The position numbers and the translations under genes were made by a program. Below the pieces are notes generated by a model. That model was given only the letters and a program-made list of their open reading frames with translations, was not told the origin of the DNA and did not search any database. A stretch of DNA of 64,000 nt from Streptomyces pseudovenezuelae (GTDB taxonomy: Bacteria; Actinomycetota; Actinomycetes; Streptomycetales; Streptomycetaceae), in the NCBI RefSeq assembly GCF_001513955.1, contig NZ_KQ948154.1, forward strand, positions 1 through 64,000. The letters are read 5' to 3'. Below, piece after piece: positions 52,182 through 61,657 of the stretch; the first letter of the stretch is position 1, and each line of letters begins with the position of its first letter.

Positions 52182-53008
52182 TGTCCACGCCCACCATGCG
52201 TCCCTCGGGCCGCTCCGGTTTCGGATCGTCCACCCCGGGCTTCCCAGGACAGCGTCCCGGGCATCTGCCGCGTTCCCCCGAGCCCGCCCGGATCGGTCCC
52301 GAACGGCGACTGCGGGCGGCCTTCGGTCTGCTCGGCCCCCGGCGTGAGCGTCACCTCGTCGACGCCGACGTGCTGGCGCAGCTGACCCTGCCGGTCGGTG
52401 ACGACGGCCTGATCCTCGGCATCGACCCGGACAACCAGCCCGCCGTGCTGGGCCTGTGCCGCCCCACCCGGCTGGACATGGTGCTGGTCGGCGGCACCTG
52501 GCTGGCCCAGGTCATCGCCCTGCGCGCGGCGGCGATCGGCGCCCGGGTGGCCGTCGAGACGGCCCGTCCGCAGCTGTGGGCGCCGATGGCGCAGGCGGCC
52601 GGCGGCGGCCAGCAGTGCGTGACGGTGCACCAGGTGGGGCGGATCGCCCCGCAGGGCCCGTCCCCGGCCAGCCCGGTGCTCATCATCCGCGACCTCGGTA
52701 TCCGCCCGCCCCGCAGCCGGCTCACCACCGCGCCCTGGCAGTCGGTGCTGACCCTGCTCCCCTACCTCGGCCCCACCGCGCCGCGGCTGCTGGCCAACGC
52801 GGACATCGTCGGCGTCCAGCGGATCTCCCCGCAGGAGTCCGAGGTCGTGGGCAGGTCGATGCGCCTGCCCCAGGGCGACGCCGCCTCCCTGTCGTCCCTC
52901 TCCGACAACGTCGCCCTGTGGTGCACGCAGAAGCACCGGCAGTACGTGATGACCCAGCCCACCGACGCGGAGACCGGGCTCCTCGGGGCGCCCCGCCGCA
53001 TGGACTGA
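52181..53008 (+). CDS. T7SS-associated protein after eccE
   Basis: A 275-residue soluble protein coupled to eccE by TGATG. The N-terminal 50 residues are low-complexity, then an alpha/beta fold (LILGIDPDNQPAVLGL, DMVLVGGTWLAQVIALRA) with a Rossmann-like strand-helix pattern but no nucleotide motif. Co-translation with eccE suggests a role in assembling or regulating the apparatus. No named family was recognised. Confidence 0.82.
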   Translation: MSTPTMRPSGRSGFGSSTPGFPGQRPGHLPRSPEPARIGPERRLRAAFGLLGPRRERHLVDADVLAQLTLPVGDDGLILGIDPDNQPAVLGLCRPTRLDMVLVGGTWLAQVIALRAAAIGARVAVETARPQLWAPMAQAAGGGQQCVTVHQVGRIAPQGPSPASPVLIIRDLGIRPPRSRLTTAPWQSVLTLLPYLGPTAPRLLANADIVGVQRISPQESEVVGRSMRLPQGDAASLSSLSDNVALWCTQKHRQYVMTQPTDAETGLLGAPRRMD

Positions 53009-53145
53009 CGGGCGGGCCCGTGGCGCGGCCAAGGCCCCGGCCCCTCACACGAGTTCGTGACCGAACCGTTGCGCCGTGTGAGGGGGCCCAGGCCAAGTAG
53101 GGTGCTCCTGCACGAGGTTCGCTCATGAGAAAGGGCCCGCCGACC

Positions 53146-53472
53146 ATGACTGACGCGGACGACATCGCCGCAAAGACACCGGACGAGGACGTCAGGGCGC
53201 GAAAGGCGCGGGAACGGGACGAGCTGTACAGCCTGGACATCTCCGGTGTCGAGTGGCACAGCGCACCCGGTACCGAGGAGCACGAGGAGCGCGTGGAGAT
53301 CGCGTACCTCCCCGAGGGCGCGGTGGCCATGCGGTCCTCCCTGGACCCGCAGACCGTGCTGCGCTACACGGAGGCGGAGTGGCAGGCCTTCGTACTGGGC
53401 GCGCGCGACGGCGAGTTCGACCTGGAGTCCGCACCGCGCGACGGCGGACTCACCACGGAGCAGGCGGAGTAG
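53146..53472 (+). CDS. bldB: BldB-type DUF397 developmental protein
   Basis: A small DUF397 protein (108 residues from 53146). The core pattern W-H-S-x, RVEIAYLPEGAVAMRSS, DPQTVLRYTEAEW and FVLGARDGEFDL is the DUF397 consensus. BldB is a Streptomyces regulator needed for aerial growth, and its gene lies beside the ESX locus. The ATG at 53146 has AAAGGG ten bases upstream; an ATG at 53125 (115 residues) with GAGG is also possible. It stands alone on the plus strand between eccE's partner and the ParA-like gene. Confidence 0.78.
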   Translation: MTDADDIAAKTPDEDVRARKARERDELYSLDISGVEWHSAPGTEEHEERVEIAYLPEGAVAMRSSLDPQTVLRYTEAEWQAFVLGARDGEFDLESAPRDGGLTTEQAE

Positions 53473-53801
53473 GCGGAGCGAGCGCGCCGGCCGCAATGCG
53501 CGCGAGGGCCCCGTCCCGGCCGTGACCGAGTCGACCGCCCCGGGCTTCGAGAGACAGACAACCGTCACAAGGGCGACATCACGGCAGGCACCGCTCCGTC
53601 GCGCGCGAGCGCACAGCGGACGGGCCTGCCCCGCCGAGGCCTGTGGCGTTTACGCTTGATGCGGGTGCGACCCAAGAACCCACGGGTGGGTTGTTCGCGT
53701 CCAGGGGACTTCAGTCGGATCGGACCACAGGAACGGTCGCCCCCAGCCCGGCACATGAGTGCCCACACGGCACGAGGGTGCTCGACCAACCAGGAGGAAT
53801 T
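53473..53801. promoter_or_regulatory. Upstream region of ParA-like gene
   Basis: A 329-base gap between bldB and the ParA-like gene with no gene. It contains a short hairpin AACCCA-CGGG-TGGGTT (53677-53692) and a -10-like TACGCT at about 53651. A strong ribosome site AGGAGGAA ends it just before the GTG at 53802. Confidence 0.5.
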
Positions 53802-56800
53802 GTGCAGAGCGATCGGGACGGGCTGCGCGCGGGCTGGACCACGCCCAGCGACGACCAGTCCGACGCGGAGTCCGCCACCGAGATGACGGGCGAGTTCACC
53901 ATCGACTACGCCGCTCCTGCCTGGTACACGCAGAGCGCGGCGCCGGAGGCCGAGCCGGAGCCTCCCGCGCCCACCCCTGCCCCCGCCGCGCCCGCACCGC
54001 ACCCCGGTTACCCCGATACGTCCGGTTCCGCACCGTCGGCCCCCGTGCCCGGCCCGCAGTTCGACCCGTCCGCGGGTGCGCCCGGTGCGACTCCGCCGCC
54101 TCCGCCGCCGTGGGCGGGAAACCCCACGGCCCCGCAGCCGCCGGCTCCCCCGCACCCGCAGAGCGGATACGGCTATCCGCAACCGCCCGCACCTCCGCAC
54201 CCGCAGAGCGGCTACGGCTACCCCCAGCCGCCCGGGCCCCCGAACCCCCAGAGCGGCTACGGCTACCCGCAGCAGCCCGCTCCTCCCGCGCCGGTGCCGC
54301 CGGTGGCTCCGCCGCCCGCTCCCCCGGTGGCTGCCGCGCCTCCCGCGGCGTCGACGGTGCCCGCTCCGCCGACCGCTCCCACGCCGCCCGCTCCCCCGGT
54401 GGCTGCCGCGCCTCCCGCGGCGTCGACGGTGCCCGCTCCGCCGACCGCTCCCACGCCGCCCGCCGCCCCGGTGGCCCCCGCCCCCGCGCCCCCGGGACCG
54501 CCCGCCGCCCAGCACAGCTCCGACGCCGTCGCGCCGTCGACCGGCGAGGACACGGCAGGCCAGGGCGACACCCCAGTCGCCGCCGCTACGACGCCGAGCG
54601 CCCCGCAGCCCCCCGCTGCCCCGTCGCCGGACGCGCCCACCGCGCCCGAGCCGTCGGCTACCGGCGAGGCTGCGCAGGCGTCCCAGGAGACGGGTGACAC
54701 CCCCGCACCGGCCGCCCCCGTGGCTGCCCCCGCCCCGAGCGAGGCGGCATCCGCGTCCGGCTCCGAGGACGAGGGCGCGGACACCCCGCAGCCCCCGGCC
54801 GGCGCCGAGACCGCCGAACCGGAAGCCCCGGCCCAGTCCTCCGCCGGTGCCGCCGAGACAGGCGCGGAGCCGCAGGCCGCCGCGCCGGACGCCCCGGTGG
54901 CGCAGCCGGCCGTACCGGAGCAGGCCCCGGCCGCCCCGAGCGCCGCTCCGGAACAGCCCGAGGCGGCACAGCCTGCCGCACCCGAGCAGCCCGACGCCCA
55001 GCAGGAGGGCTGGCGGCCCCCGGCGCCGCCGCAGGGTGCCGTCCCGCCGCTCCCGCCGCAGTTCGCCTCGGCGGACTCCGGCACGGCCCCGCCCGCTGCC
55101 CCGGAGTGGACGACGGGCGGCCAGCCGCAGCCGCCCGCCGCGCAGCCCGGCACCCCGCCCCCGCCCGCCCAGTCGGCGGTCGCCGCTGCCCCGCCGCAGG
55201 CACCGCAGCCCGCGCCCTCCGGCTGGCCGGCCACCCCGCCGCAGCCCGACGGCCAGCCGGGTCAGGGTGGTTACGGCTACCCGCAGCCCCCCGTTCCCCC
55301 GAACCCGCACAGCGGCTACGGCTTTCCACAGGCCCCCCAGCCTCCGGCGCCGCAGCCCCCGCAGAGCGGTTACGGCTATCCGCAGCCGCCCGCTCCCCCC
55401 AACCCGCAGGCCGGGTACGGGTTCCCGCAGCCTCCCGCGCCGCAGAACCCGCAGAGCGGCTACGGCTTCCCGCAGGCGCCCCAGCCCGCCCCGGGCGGAT
55501 ACGGCTATCCGCAGCCGCCCGCCCCGGACCAGCCCCAGCAGCAGGCTCCGGCGCAGCCCGGTCAGCCCATGCCCCCGGCCCAGCCGGGACAGCAGCCGCA
55601 GGCGCCGCACCCCAACCCGTACGCGGGCGCTCCCGGCCAGCCGGGCGTGGACCCCCGTACCGGTGCCGCCTGGCCCGCGGCCGTCCAGCACGACCAGCGG
55701 CAGCAGGTCGCCGGCGCGGGCGCGCCGCTCGGCTACAACGCCGCGGTGGAGCTGACCTCGGACCGGCTGGTCAACAGCAAGAAGCAGAAGGCGAAGAGCA
55801 GCCGTCCCACTCCCGGTGGGTCGAAGTTCAAGCTCGGCGGCAAGAAGGAGGAGCAGGAGAGGCAGCGCAAGCTGGACCTCATCCGCACCCCGGTACTGTC
55901 CTGCTACCGGATCGCGGTGATCAGCCTCAAGGGCGGCGTGGGCAAGACGACCACGACCACCGCCCTCGGCTCCACCCTCGCCACCGAGCGGCAGGACAAG
56001 ATCCTCGCCATCGACGCCAACCCGGACGCCGGCACGCTCGGCCGCCGGGTGCGGCGCGAGACCGGCGCGACCATCCGCGACCTGGTCCAGGCGATCCCGT
56101 ACCTCAACTCGTACATGGACATCCGGCGGTTCACGTCCCAGGCCGCCTCGGGCCTGGAGATCATCGCCAACGACGTCGACCCGGCCGTGTCCACGACGTT
56201 CAACGACGAGGACTACCGGCGTGCGATCGACGTGCTGGGCCGCCAGTACCCGATCATCCTCACGGACTCCGGTACGGGTCTGCTCTACAGCGCCATGCGC
56301 GGGGTCCTGGACCTCGCCGACCAGCTGATCATCATCTCGACGCCGTCGGTGGACGGCGCGAGCAGCGCCAGCACGACCCTCGACTGGCTGTCGGCGCACG
56401 GGTACGCGTCCCTGGTCTCGCGGTCCATCACCGTGATCTCCGGGGTCCGCGAGACCGGCAAGATGATCAAGGTGGAGGACATCGTCACCCACTTCGAGCA
56501 GCGCTGCCGCGGCGTCATCGTCGTACCGTTCGACGAGCACCTGGCGGCCGGGGCCGAGGTCGACCTCGACATGATGCGGCCCAAGGTCCGGGAGGCGTAC
56601 TTCGACCTCGCCGCGATGGTGGCCGAGGACTTCGTGCGGGCCCAGCAGGAGCAGGGACTGTGGACGGGGCAGGGCGGCCACCAGCCGCCGACCATGGCTC
56701 CTCCGATGCCGGGCCAGCAGCAGGCCCAGCAGCCGCCGGCCGCCCAGCCGCCGTTCCAGGGCTTCCCCGGCGCCCAGCCCGGCCAGCCGTGGCAGACCGG

Positions 56801-56879
56801 TCAGCCCGGTCAGCAGCCGCAGCCCGGGTTCCCGCAGCCGCCGTACGACCCGAACGCGGGCCGGCCGCCGCAGCAGTAG
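53802..56879 (+). CDS. Proline-rich ParA/MinD-like ATPase, EspI-like
   Basis: A 1025-residue protein. The first ~640 residues are Pro/Ala/Gln-rich and probably disordered, with YGYPQ repeats; the next ~65 include a basic stretch (KKQKAKSSR). The C-terminal ~270 residues are a ParA/MinD ATPase with the deviant Walker A KGGVGKT (Lys710, Lys715), a switch-type LTDSGTGLLYSA and a LIIISTPSVDGASSAS segment. Mycobacterial EspI (Rv3876) has the same proline-rich plus ATPase plan and regulates ESX-1. The GTG at 53802 has an ideal AGGAGGAA site. Confidence 0.88.
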   Translation: MQSDRDGLRAGWTTPSDDQSDAESATEMTGEFTIDYAAPAWYTQSAAPEAEPEPPAPTPAPAAPAPHPGYPDTSGSAPSAPVPGPQFDPSAGAPGATPPPPPPWAGNPTAPQPPAPPHPQSGYGYPQPPAPPHPQSGYGYPQPPGPPNPQSGYGYPQQPAPPAPVPPVAPPPAPPVAAAPPAASTVPAPPTAPTPPAPPVAAAPPAASTVPAPPTAPTPPAAPVAPAPAPPGPPAAQHSSDAVAPSTGEDTAGQGDTPVAAATTPSAPQPPAAPSPDAPTAPEPSATGEAAQASQETGDTPAPAAPVAAPAPSEAASASGSEDEGADTPQPPAGAETAEPEAPAQSSAGAAETGAEPQAAAPDAPVAQPAVPEQAPAAPSAAPEQPEAAQPAAPEQPDAQQEGWRPPAPPQGAVPPLPPQFASADSGTAPPAAPEWTTGGQPQPPAAQPGTPPPPAQSAVAAAPPQAPQPAPSGWPATPPQPDGQPGQGGYGYPQPPVPPNPHSGYGFPQAPQPPAPQPPQSGYGYPQPPAPPNPQAGYGFPQPPAPQNPQSGYGFPQAPQPAPGGYGYPQPPAPDQPQQQAPAQPGQPMPPAQPGQQPQAPHPNPYAGAPGQPGVDPRTGAAWPAAVQHDQRQQVAGAGAPLGYNAAVELTSDRLVNSKKQKAKSSRPTPGGSKFKLGGKKEEQERQRKLDLIRTPVLSCYRIAVISLKGGVGKTTTTTALGSTLATERQDKILAIDANPDAGTLGRRVRRETGATIRDLVQAIPYLNSYMDIRRFTSQAASGLEIIANDVDPAVSTTFNDEDYRRAIDVLGRQYPIILTDSGTGLLYSAMRGVLDLADQLIIISTPSVDGASSASTTLDWLSAHGYASLVSRSITVISGVRETGKMIKVEDIVTHFEQRCRGVIVVPFDEHLAAGAEVDLDMMRPKVREAYFDLAAMVAEDFVRAQQEQGLWTGQGGHQPPTMAPPMPGQQQAQQPPAAQPPFQGFPGAQPGQPWQTGQPGQQPQPGFPQPPYDPNAGRPPQQ
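54141..54275 (+). repeat. Three 45-bp coding repeats (PQSGYGYPQ)
   Basis: Three consecutive 15-codon units (P-A-P-P-H-P-Q-S-G-Y-G-Y-P-Q-P and near-copies) in the disordered part of the ParA-like protein. The tyrosine-rich units resemble sequences that promote self-association. Confidence 0.85.
54311..54454 (+). repeat. Exact 72-bp tandem duplication
   Basis: A 24-codon unit is present twice in an exact head-to-tail copy (54311-54382 and 54383-54454), encoding PPAPPVAAAPPAASTV and so on. The identity points to a recent duplication within the proline-rich region. Confidence 0.88.
55269..55529 (+). repeat. Second array of YGYPQ/YGFPQ repeats
   Basis: A second, more diverged array in the same gene, with six GYGYPQ or GYGFPQ units alternating with proline-rich spacers. 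Confidence 0.75.
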
Positions 56880-56881
56880 CC

Positions 56882-56928
56882 CATGGAAAGGGGGCCGGCA
56901 CCTTCACGGTGCCGGCCCCCTTTCCATG
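56882..56928. terminator. Bidirectional terminator
   Basis: A perfect 21-bp stem (56882-56902 with 56908-56928), five-base loop, between the convergent ParA-like gene and ribF. It is the strongest hairpin in the window. Confidence 0.9.
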
Positions 56929-56935
56929 CCCTTGA

Positions 56936-57886
56936 TCAGACGTCCGCGCCCGCGATCAGCTCACGGCACCGCTGCACATCGACGGCCATCGCCTTGAGCA
57001 GCGCGTCCAGCGACTCGAACTTCTGCTGGCCGCGCACGTACGCGAGGAAGTCCACGGCCACGTGCAGCCCGTACAGGTCGAGCCCGACGCGGTCGATGGC
57101 GTACGCCTCCACCGTGCGCTCGGTGCCGTCGAACTGCGGGTTGGTGCCGACGGAGATCGCGGCCGGCATCGCCTCGCCCTGCGTGTGCAGCCAGCCGGCG
57201 TACACGCCGTCGGCGGGGATGGCGGTGTGCGGGAGGGTCTCGACGTTGGCGGTCGGGAAGCCGAGTTCCCGCCCGCGCTGGGCACCGCGGACGACCACGC
57301 CCTCGACCCGGTGCGGGCGGCCCAGGATCTCCCCGGCGCCCTCCACGTCGCCCTCGGCGACCAGACGCCGGGTCAGGGTGGAGGAGAACGGCTCGCCGCC
57401 GCCCGCCGTGCCCGACACGTACAGGTCGACGACCTCGACCTCGAAGTCGTACGTCTTGCCCTGCTCGACGAGGAAGTCGACGTTGCCCGCGGCCTTGTGG
57501 CCGAAGCGGAAGTTGGGGCCCTCGACGACCGCCTTGGCGTGCAGCTTGTCGACGAGGACCTTGACGACGAACTCGGCGGGCGAGAGCTTCGAGAACTCCG
57601 TGGTGAAGGGGAGGATCAGCAGCGCGTCCACGCCCAGCTCGGCCATCAGCTCGGCGCGGCGGTGGTGCGGGGCGAGCAGCGGCGGGTGGCTGCCGGGGCG
57701 GACGACCTCGCTGGGGTGCGGGTCGAAGGTGACGACGACGGAGGGCACGCCCAGCTCGCGCGCCCGGTCCACGGCATGCCGGATGATCAGCTGGTGCCCG
57801 CGGTGGACCCCGTCGTAGGAACCGATGGTGACGACGCTGCGCCCCCAGTCCTCGGGGATGTCCTCCAAGCCACGCCAGCGCTGCAC
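56936..57886 (-). CDS. ribF: Bifunctional riboflavin kinase/FAD synthetase
   Basis: RibF phosphorylates riboflavin to FMN and adenylylates it to FAD. The 316-residue protein has the N-terminal synthetase domain with the nucleotidyl-transferase motif GSYDGVHRGH (about 22-31) and VVTFDPHP (about 51-58), then a kinase domain containing LGFPTANV (PTAN motif) and later VGTNPQFD. GTG start with GAGGAG eight bases upstream. It is the first core gene on the right of the ESX locus. Confidence 0.96.
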   Translation of the reverse strand: MQRWRGLEDIPEDWGRSVVTIGSYDGVHRGHQLIIRHAVDRARELGVPSVVVTFDPHPSEVVRPGSHPPLLAPHHRRAELMAELGVDALLILPFTTEFSKLSPAEFVVKVLVDKLHAKAVVEGPNFRFGHKAAGNVDFLVEQGKTYDFEVEVVDLYVSGTAGGGEPFSSTLTRRLVAEGDVEGAGEILGRPHRVEGVVVRGAQRGRELGFPTANVETLPHTAIPADGVYAGWLHTQGEAMPAAISVGTNPQFDGTERTVEAYAIDRVGLDLYGLHVAVDFLAYVRGQQKFESLDALLKAMAVDVQRCRELIAGADV

Positions 57887-58045
57887 TGTGACCGCTCCTC
57901 GTCGAACCCGTGTCCGTATTGACTCTCAAGACTTATGCAGGTCTAAGGGTGCCATGCCGCGTGCCCGTCGCTCGCATCGGCATGGGGGCTGTGACCCGAC
58001 GCACGCGGGCACGGGTGTTCCCCGCACCCGCCGGATTCCACGGTG

Positions 58046-61000
58046 TCAGGCGGGGACTCGCGCCCCCGCCAGGTTCTCGATCATCCGCCGGGTGCCGGGG
58101 CCGACCACCGCGGCCCACTCCTGCGGGCGATCGGTGAGCCAGCCGGCCACCAGCGCGGCGAACCCGGGGACATGCCGGCCGAGGTCGACGAGGCCGCGGT
58201 CGAAGCGGGTCGCGCCGTCCGGGGTGCGGACGAGGAGAAGACCGATGCGGTGGACGAGCTCGCGCATGTCGGCGTCGGCACGGGCGGCGGCCGCGGGCAG
58301 CAGGGCGCCCAGCACCGCGGGCTCGCGTTCGTGGTCCAGGAGGCGGTCGAGGAGTTCCTCGCGCAGCGGGCGGGAGACGGGGGCGCCCGGTCCGGCCAGC
58401 ACGGTGGCCAGCGCCGCCCGTACGCCTTCCGGGCCGCCGTCGAGCAGGCCGGTGACCAGCGGCAGGAGCACAGCGCGGGCGGCGGGGCCCTGGTCGAGGC
58501 GCCGGTCGACGTACGCGGCCACGTCCCCGGCGGTCTCCGGGCGCCGCTCCACCGCCTCGCGCACCAGGTCGGCCACCCGGCGGGCGAGGGCGGGCGTGGT
58601 GACGTCGGCGAGCGCGCGCAGCGCCTCCCCGGCGTCAGGTCGCCGCAGCCGCTCCCGGAAGGCGTCCAGGACCGGTTCGGGGTCGGTGGCGAGCGCGGGG
58701 ACCAGCGCGCTCGGCGGGAACTGCGGGTCGCCGGCCGCGAAGTGCCCTAGCGCCTGCGGGAGATGACGGGCACGTGTGCGGGGATCGCGGACCAGCAGGG
58801 CGAGCGCGCCTGCGTGCAGGGTGCAGTCCTCGGGGCGGGCCAGCAGGGCGAGGGCCGCGTAGCGCAGGAGTTCGCGGTCGGCGTCGGTGCGCACGTGCGG
58901 GGCCGCGCGCAGTCCGTACGCCACCGCCGCCACCCGCCGCGCCGGCCGCGCGTCGTGCGCCCACCGGTCCACGCCCCGGCACACCGCCGACGGCTCCTCC
59001 TCGGCCAGCACGGCGAGCAGCTCGTCGGCCCGCCGGTGCGCGCATCCGACGAGTTCCTCGGTGAGGTCGTCCAGGGCCCGGGTCCGGTGTGTGTGCAGCA
59101 GCGCCTGCGCGGCCTTCGCCACGGTCGCGTGCGGGGTCGCGGGCAGCGGCCGCTCGTCGTCGAACCAGCGGGTGAGCTGCGGCTGTACGGCGGTGGGGTC
59201 GGCGGCGAGCAGCTCCGCGACGGTGTCCAGGAACCGGGGGCCGGGCTCGTGCGGCGGCCCGTCGGCGAGAACGAGACGGCGGAGCAGGTCGAAGCGGGTG
59301 CCCGGCGACAGCCGGAGGGCGGTCCAGAAGGCGGGGCCGAAGGCGCTCGGGACCGGCTCCCGCAGGTGGCGCAGGGCCACGAGACGGTCGGCGAGCTGCC
59401 GCAGGACATCGGTGTACGGCGTCGCGTCGGGCACCCTTCGCAGGGTCTCGGTGAGCAGCCGGGCCGCCCACCAGGAGTGCGGGTCGGCGTCGAGCGCGTG
59501 CAGCAACTCCTCCAGCCGGTAGGCCAGTTGCGCTGTGCCCTGCTGGCGGGCGACGAGGAGCAGGGCCTGTACGACGGGCCCGACGCGGTGGTGCGGGACG
59601 GGGAGGGGGTACTGCGGGCCGGTGCGGCGGCGGTGGACCAGGGCGCGCAGGGCCTCGTCCAGGTCCAGGTGCATGCCCTGGATCCAGTCGGCGAGCTCCT
59701 CGTGCCCGAAGCGGTAGCCGCTGCCGGCCGGGACCAGGAGGCCCTCGGCGAGGACGGCGGAGGCCCAGCCGGTGCCGCCGAGCCGCTTGGGGGCCCGGCC
59801 CCAGGGGAACACCGCCTCGAACGTGGCCCGGTCCAGTTCGCCCTGCCCGGGGCCGAGGCTGCGGCGGGCGGCCTCGTGGACCTGGCCGGAGACCTTCGCG
59901 GCGAGCCGGCGCACGGCGGCACCGCGCAGACCGCTCGGGCCGGCCAGCCGCACCGCGATGCGCAGGCACATGAGGTCGAGGTAGGCCTCGAAGACCTGGT
60001 CGCGGTCCGCGGGGGCGTGCATCGCGTCCGGGAGGGCGGCCCGGACCTCGGAGAGGAGGCCGAGGGTGAGGGGGTGGCGGGCGTCGGAGGCGGCGAGCGC
60101 GCCGTCGGGGAGGGCGTAGCGGGCCCGGGCGCGGCGGGCCTCGTCCTCGGTGAGGTCGCCCAGGTGCACGCAGGGCGGGAAGTGCGCCTGCGGGTCGCCG
60201 TGCAGCAGCTCCTCCGGGAAGGCCGCTTGCTCCCAGTGCTCCGCCCGGCATGCCACCACCAGCCGCGCTCCCGTCTCCGCCAGCCACCGTGCCGTGCCCT
60301 GCGTCCACTCGGCGAGGCGGTGTGCCAGGACCGGGGGCATCTCCTCGGGGCCGTCGAGGAGGAGGAACAGGGGGCGGCCGGCGGCCCCGGACAGCCGGGC
60401 CAGCCGCTCGGGGGTGAGCTCGCCGAGGTCGGTGGGGACGGTGCCCGAGGTCGCCACGATCCGGGCCGCCCTGGCCAGGGCGCGGCGGACCGCGTCGGCC
60501 ACCGAGGTGTCGGTCTCCGCCAGGTCGGCGCCGCGCAGCCACAGCGTGGGAGCCGGGTCGGGGCCGCGGTGGCGGCGGGCGGCGAGGAGCGCGAGTTGGG
60601 TGGTACGGCCGCTGCCGGGCGGTCCGACGAGGCCGAGGACGGGGGCCTGGCCCTCGGTGAAGGCGGTGAACTCGCCGGTGACCGCCTCCCGTTCGACCGG
60701 CTCCGGGGTGTCTCCCCGGCCCGGGTGACCGCCCGGTGCGCCCGGCGGGCCGTCCTGCGCCACCGAGGTGGCCGTCAGCTCCAGCACCCCGGCGAGGTTG
60801 AGGTCGGCGCCGTACGCCGGGACCGTCGCGGCGTTCTCCGCGAGCAGGTCGGCGAGGGGGCCGGTGCGGACGGAGCCGAGCGGGACCGCGTAGCCGCTGT
60901 CACGGTGGCCGCTGTGCAGGGCGGTGCCGAGGACGGCGACGACCGCTCCGGTGGCGACGTCGAGCACGGGGCCTCCGGCGGCGCCGCCACCCCGCCGCAG

Positions 61001-61657
61001 CGCGTCCCGTCCCGCGGTGCCGATCGCCAACTCCAGTGCGCCTTCGAGGAGATGGCTGCGGTCGGTGGCGGTGTAGGTCACGGCCGCGGGACCGAGCACC
61101 CTGGCCTCGCGCCGGCAGCCGGCGAAGAGCCGGACGTAGGTGCCGGTCTCGACGGTGTCCCGCACGGAGACGGGCAGCGGGTGCACGCCGAGTCCCTCGG
61201 TACGGACGAGCGCCAGATCCAGCTCGGGCAGCGGGGTCACGGCACCGGAGGTGACCACGCAACTGCGGTCACCGGCGCGCAGAACGAGCCGCGCCGACCC
61301 GTCGACGGCCTCGTGACTGGTGACGACGGTGCCGTGGTGGTCGGCCGCGAAGCCGATCCCGCGCAGCCGCCCGGCCAGGTCATGGACCCGCACGAGATCC
61401 TCGTCCCGCCCGGCCCAGGGACCGGCCCCGGGACCTGGTGGTCCTCCGCGCGCATGCCGCGACCGACGGCCCCGGCCCGCCGACCGCACCCCTTCGCCCC
61501 CGTGGACCGGTCCGGCCGGGCTCCCGGCGTCGCGCGGTCCCTTCTGGGCCGCCCGGCCGGTCCCGCCCGCGGCCCCGTCCCCCGGTCCCGGGTCCGACGC
61601 GTCGGTGCCGGCGGCGAGAGATGCCGCTGTGCCGACGGAGTCACCCCCTGCCGTCAT
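58046..61657 (-). CDS. Trypsin-fold/STAND-like protein, degenerate sites
   Basis: A 1203-residue protein. Residues about 80-270 look like a trypsin-like protease: TSHEAVD (His), LDLALVRTEG (Asp), but the Ser site reads GAAGGPVLD, with Ala227 in place of Ser. Residues about 330-550 form an NTPase domain whose Walker A is GPPGSGRTT, Arg in place of Lys; LFLLLDGPEEM is a Walker B candidate. The C-terminal half is a long helical, HEAT-like array. The ATG at 61657 has GGGGAGG seven bases upstream. Lying between ribF and truB it seems to be a resident gene of this region rather than an island. Confidence 0.82.
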   Translation of the reverse strand: MTAGGDSVGTAASLAAGTDASDPGPGDGAAGGTGRAAQKGPRDAGSPAGPVHGGEGVRSAGRGRRSRHARGGPPGPGAGPWAGRDEDLVRVHDLAGRLRGIGFAADHHGTVVTSHEAVDGSARLVLRAGDRSCVVTSGAVTPLPELDLALVRTEGLGVHPLPVSVRDTVETGTYVRLFAGCRREARVLGPAAVTYTATDRSHLLEGALELAIGTAGRDALRRGGGAAGGPVLDVATGAVVAVLGTALHSGHRDSGYAVPLGSVRTGPLADLLAENAATVPAYGADLNLAGVLELTATSVAQDGPPGAPGGHPGRGDTPEPVEREAVTGEFTAFTEGQAPVLGLVGPPGSGRTTQLALLAARRHRGPDPAPTLWLRGADLAETDTSVADAVRRALARAARIVATSGTVPTDLGELTPERLARLSGAAGRPLFLLLDGPEEMPPVLAHRLAEWTQGTARWLAETGARLVVACRAEHWEQAAFPEELLHGDPQAHFPPCVHLGDLTEDEARRARARYALPDGALAASDARHPLTLGLLSEVRAALPDAMHAPADRDQVFEAYLDLMCLRIAVRLAGPSGLRGAAVRRLAAKVSGQVHEAARRSLGPGQGELDRATFEAVFPWGRAPKRLGGTGWASAVLAEGLLVPAGSGYRFGHEELADWIQGMHLDLDEALRALVHRRRTGPQYPLPVPHHRVGPVVQALLLVARQQGTAQLAYRLEELLHALDADPHSWWAARLLTETLRRVPDATPYTDVLRQLADRLVALRHLREPVPSAFGPAFWTALRLSPGTRFDLLRRLVLADGPPHEPGPRFLDTVAELLAADPTAVQPQLTRWFDDERPLPATPHATVAKAAQALLHTHRTRALDDLTEELVGCAHRRADELLAVLAEEEPSAVCRGVDRWAHDARPARRVAAVAYGLRAAPHVRTDADRELLRYAALALLARPEDCTLHAGALALLVRDPRTRARHLPQALGHFAAGDPQFPPSALVPALATDPEPVLDAFRERLRRPDAGEALRALADVTTPALARRVADLVREAVERRPETAGDVAAYVDRRLDQGPAARAVLLPLVTGLLDGGPEGVRAALATVLAGPGAPVSRPLREELLDRLLDHEREPAVLGALLPAAAARADADMRELVHRIGLLLVRTPDGATRFDRGLVDLGRHVPGFAALVAGWLTDRPQEWAAVVGPGTRRMIENLAGARVPA

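Noticed and set aside
53565..56681. Very long minus-strand frame opposite the ParA-like gene
   Set aside because: Gly/Arg-rich low-complexity product is the complement of the proline-rich repeats; no start signal or neighbours support it.
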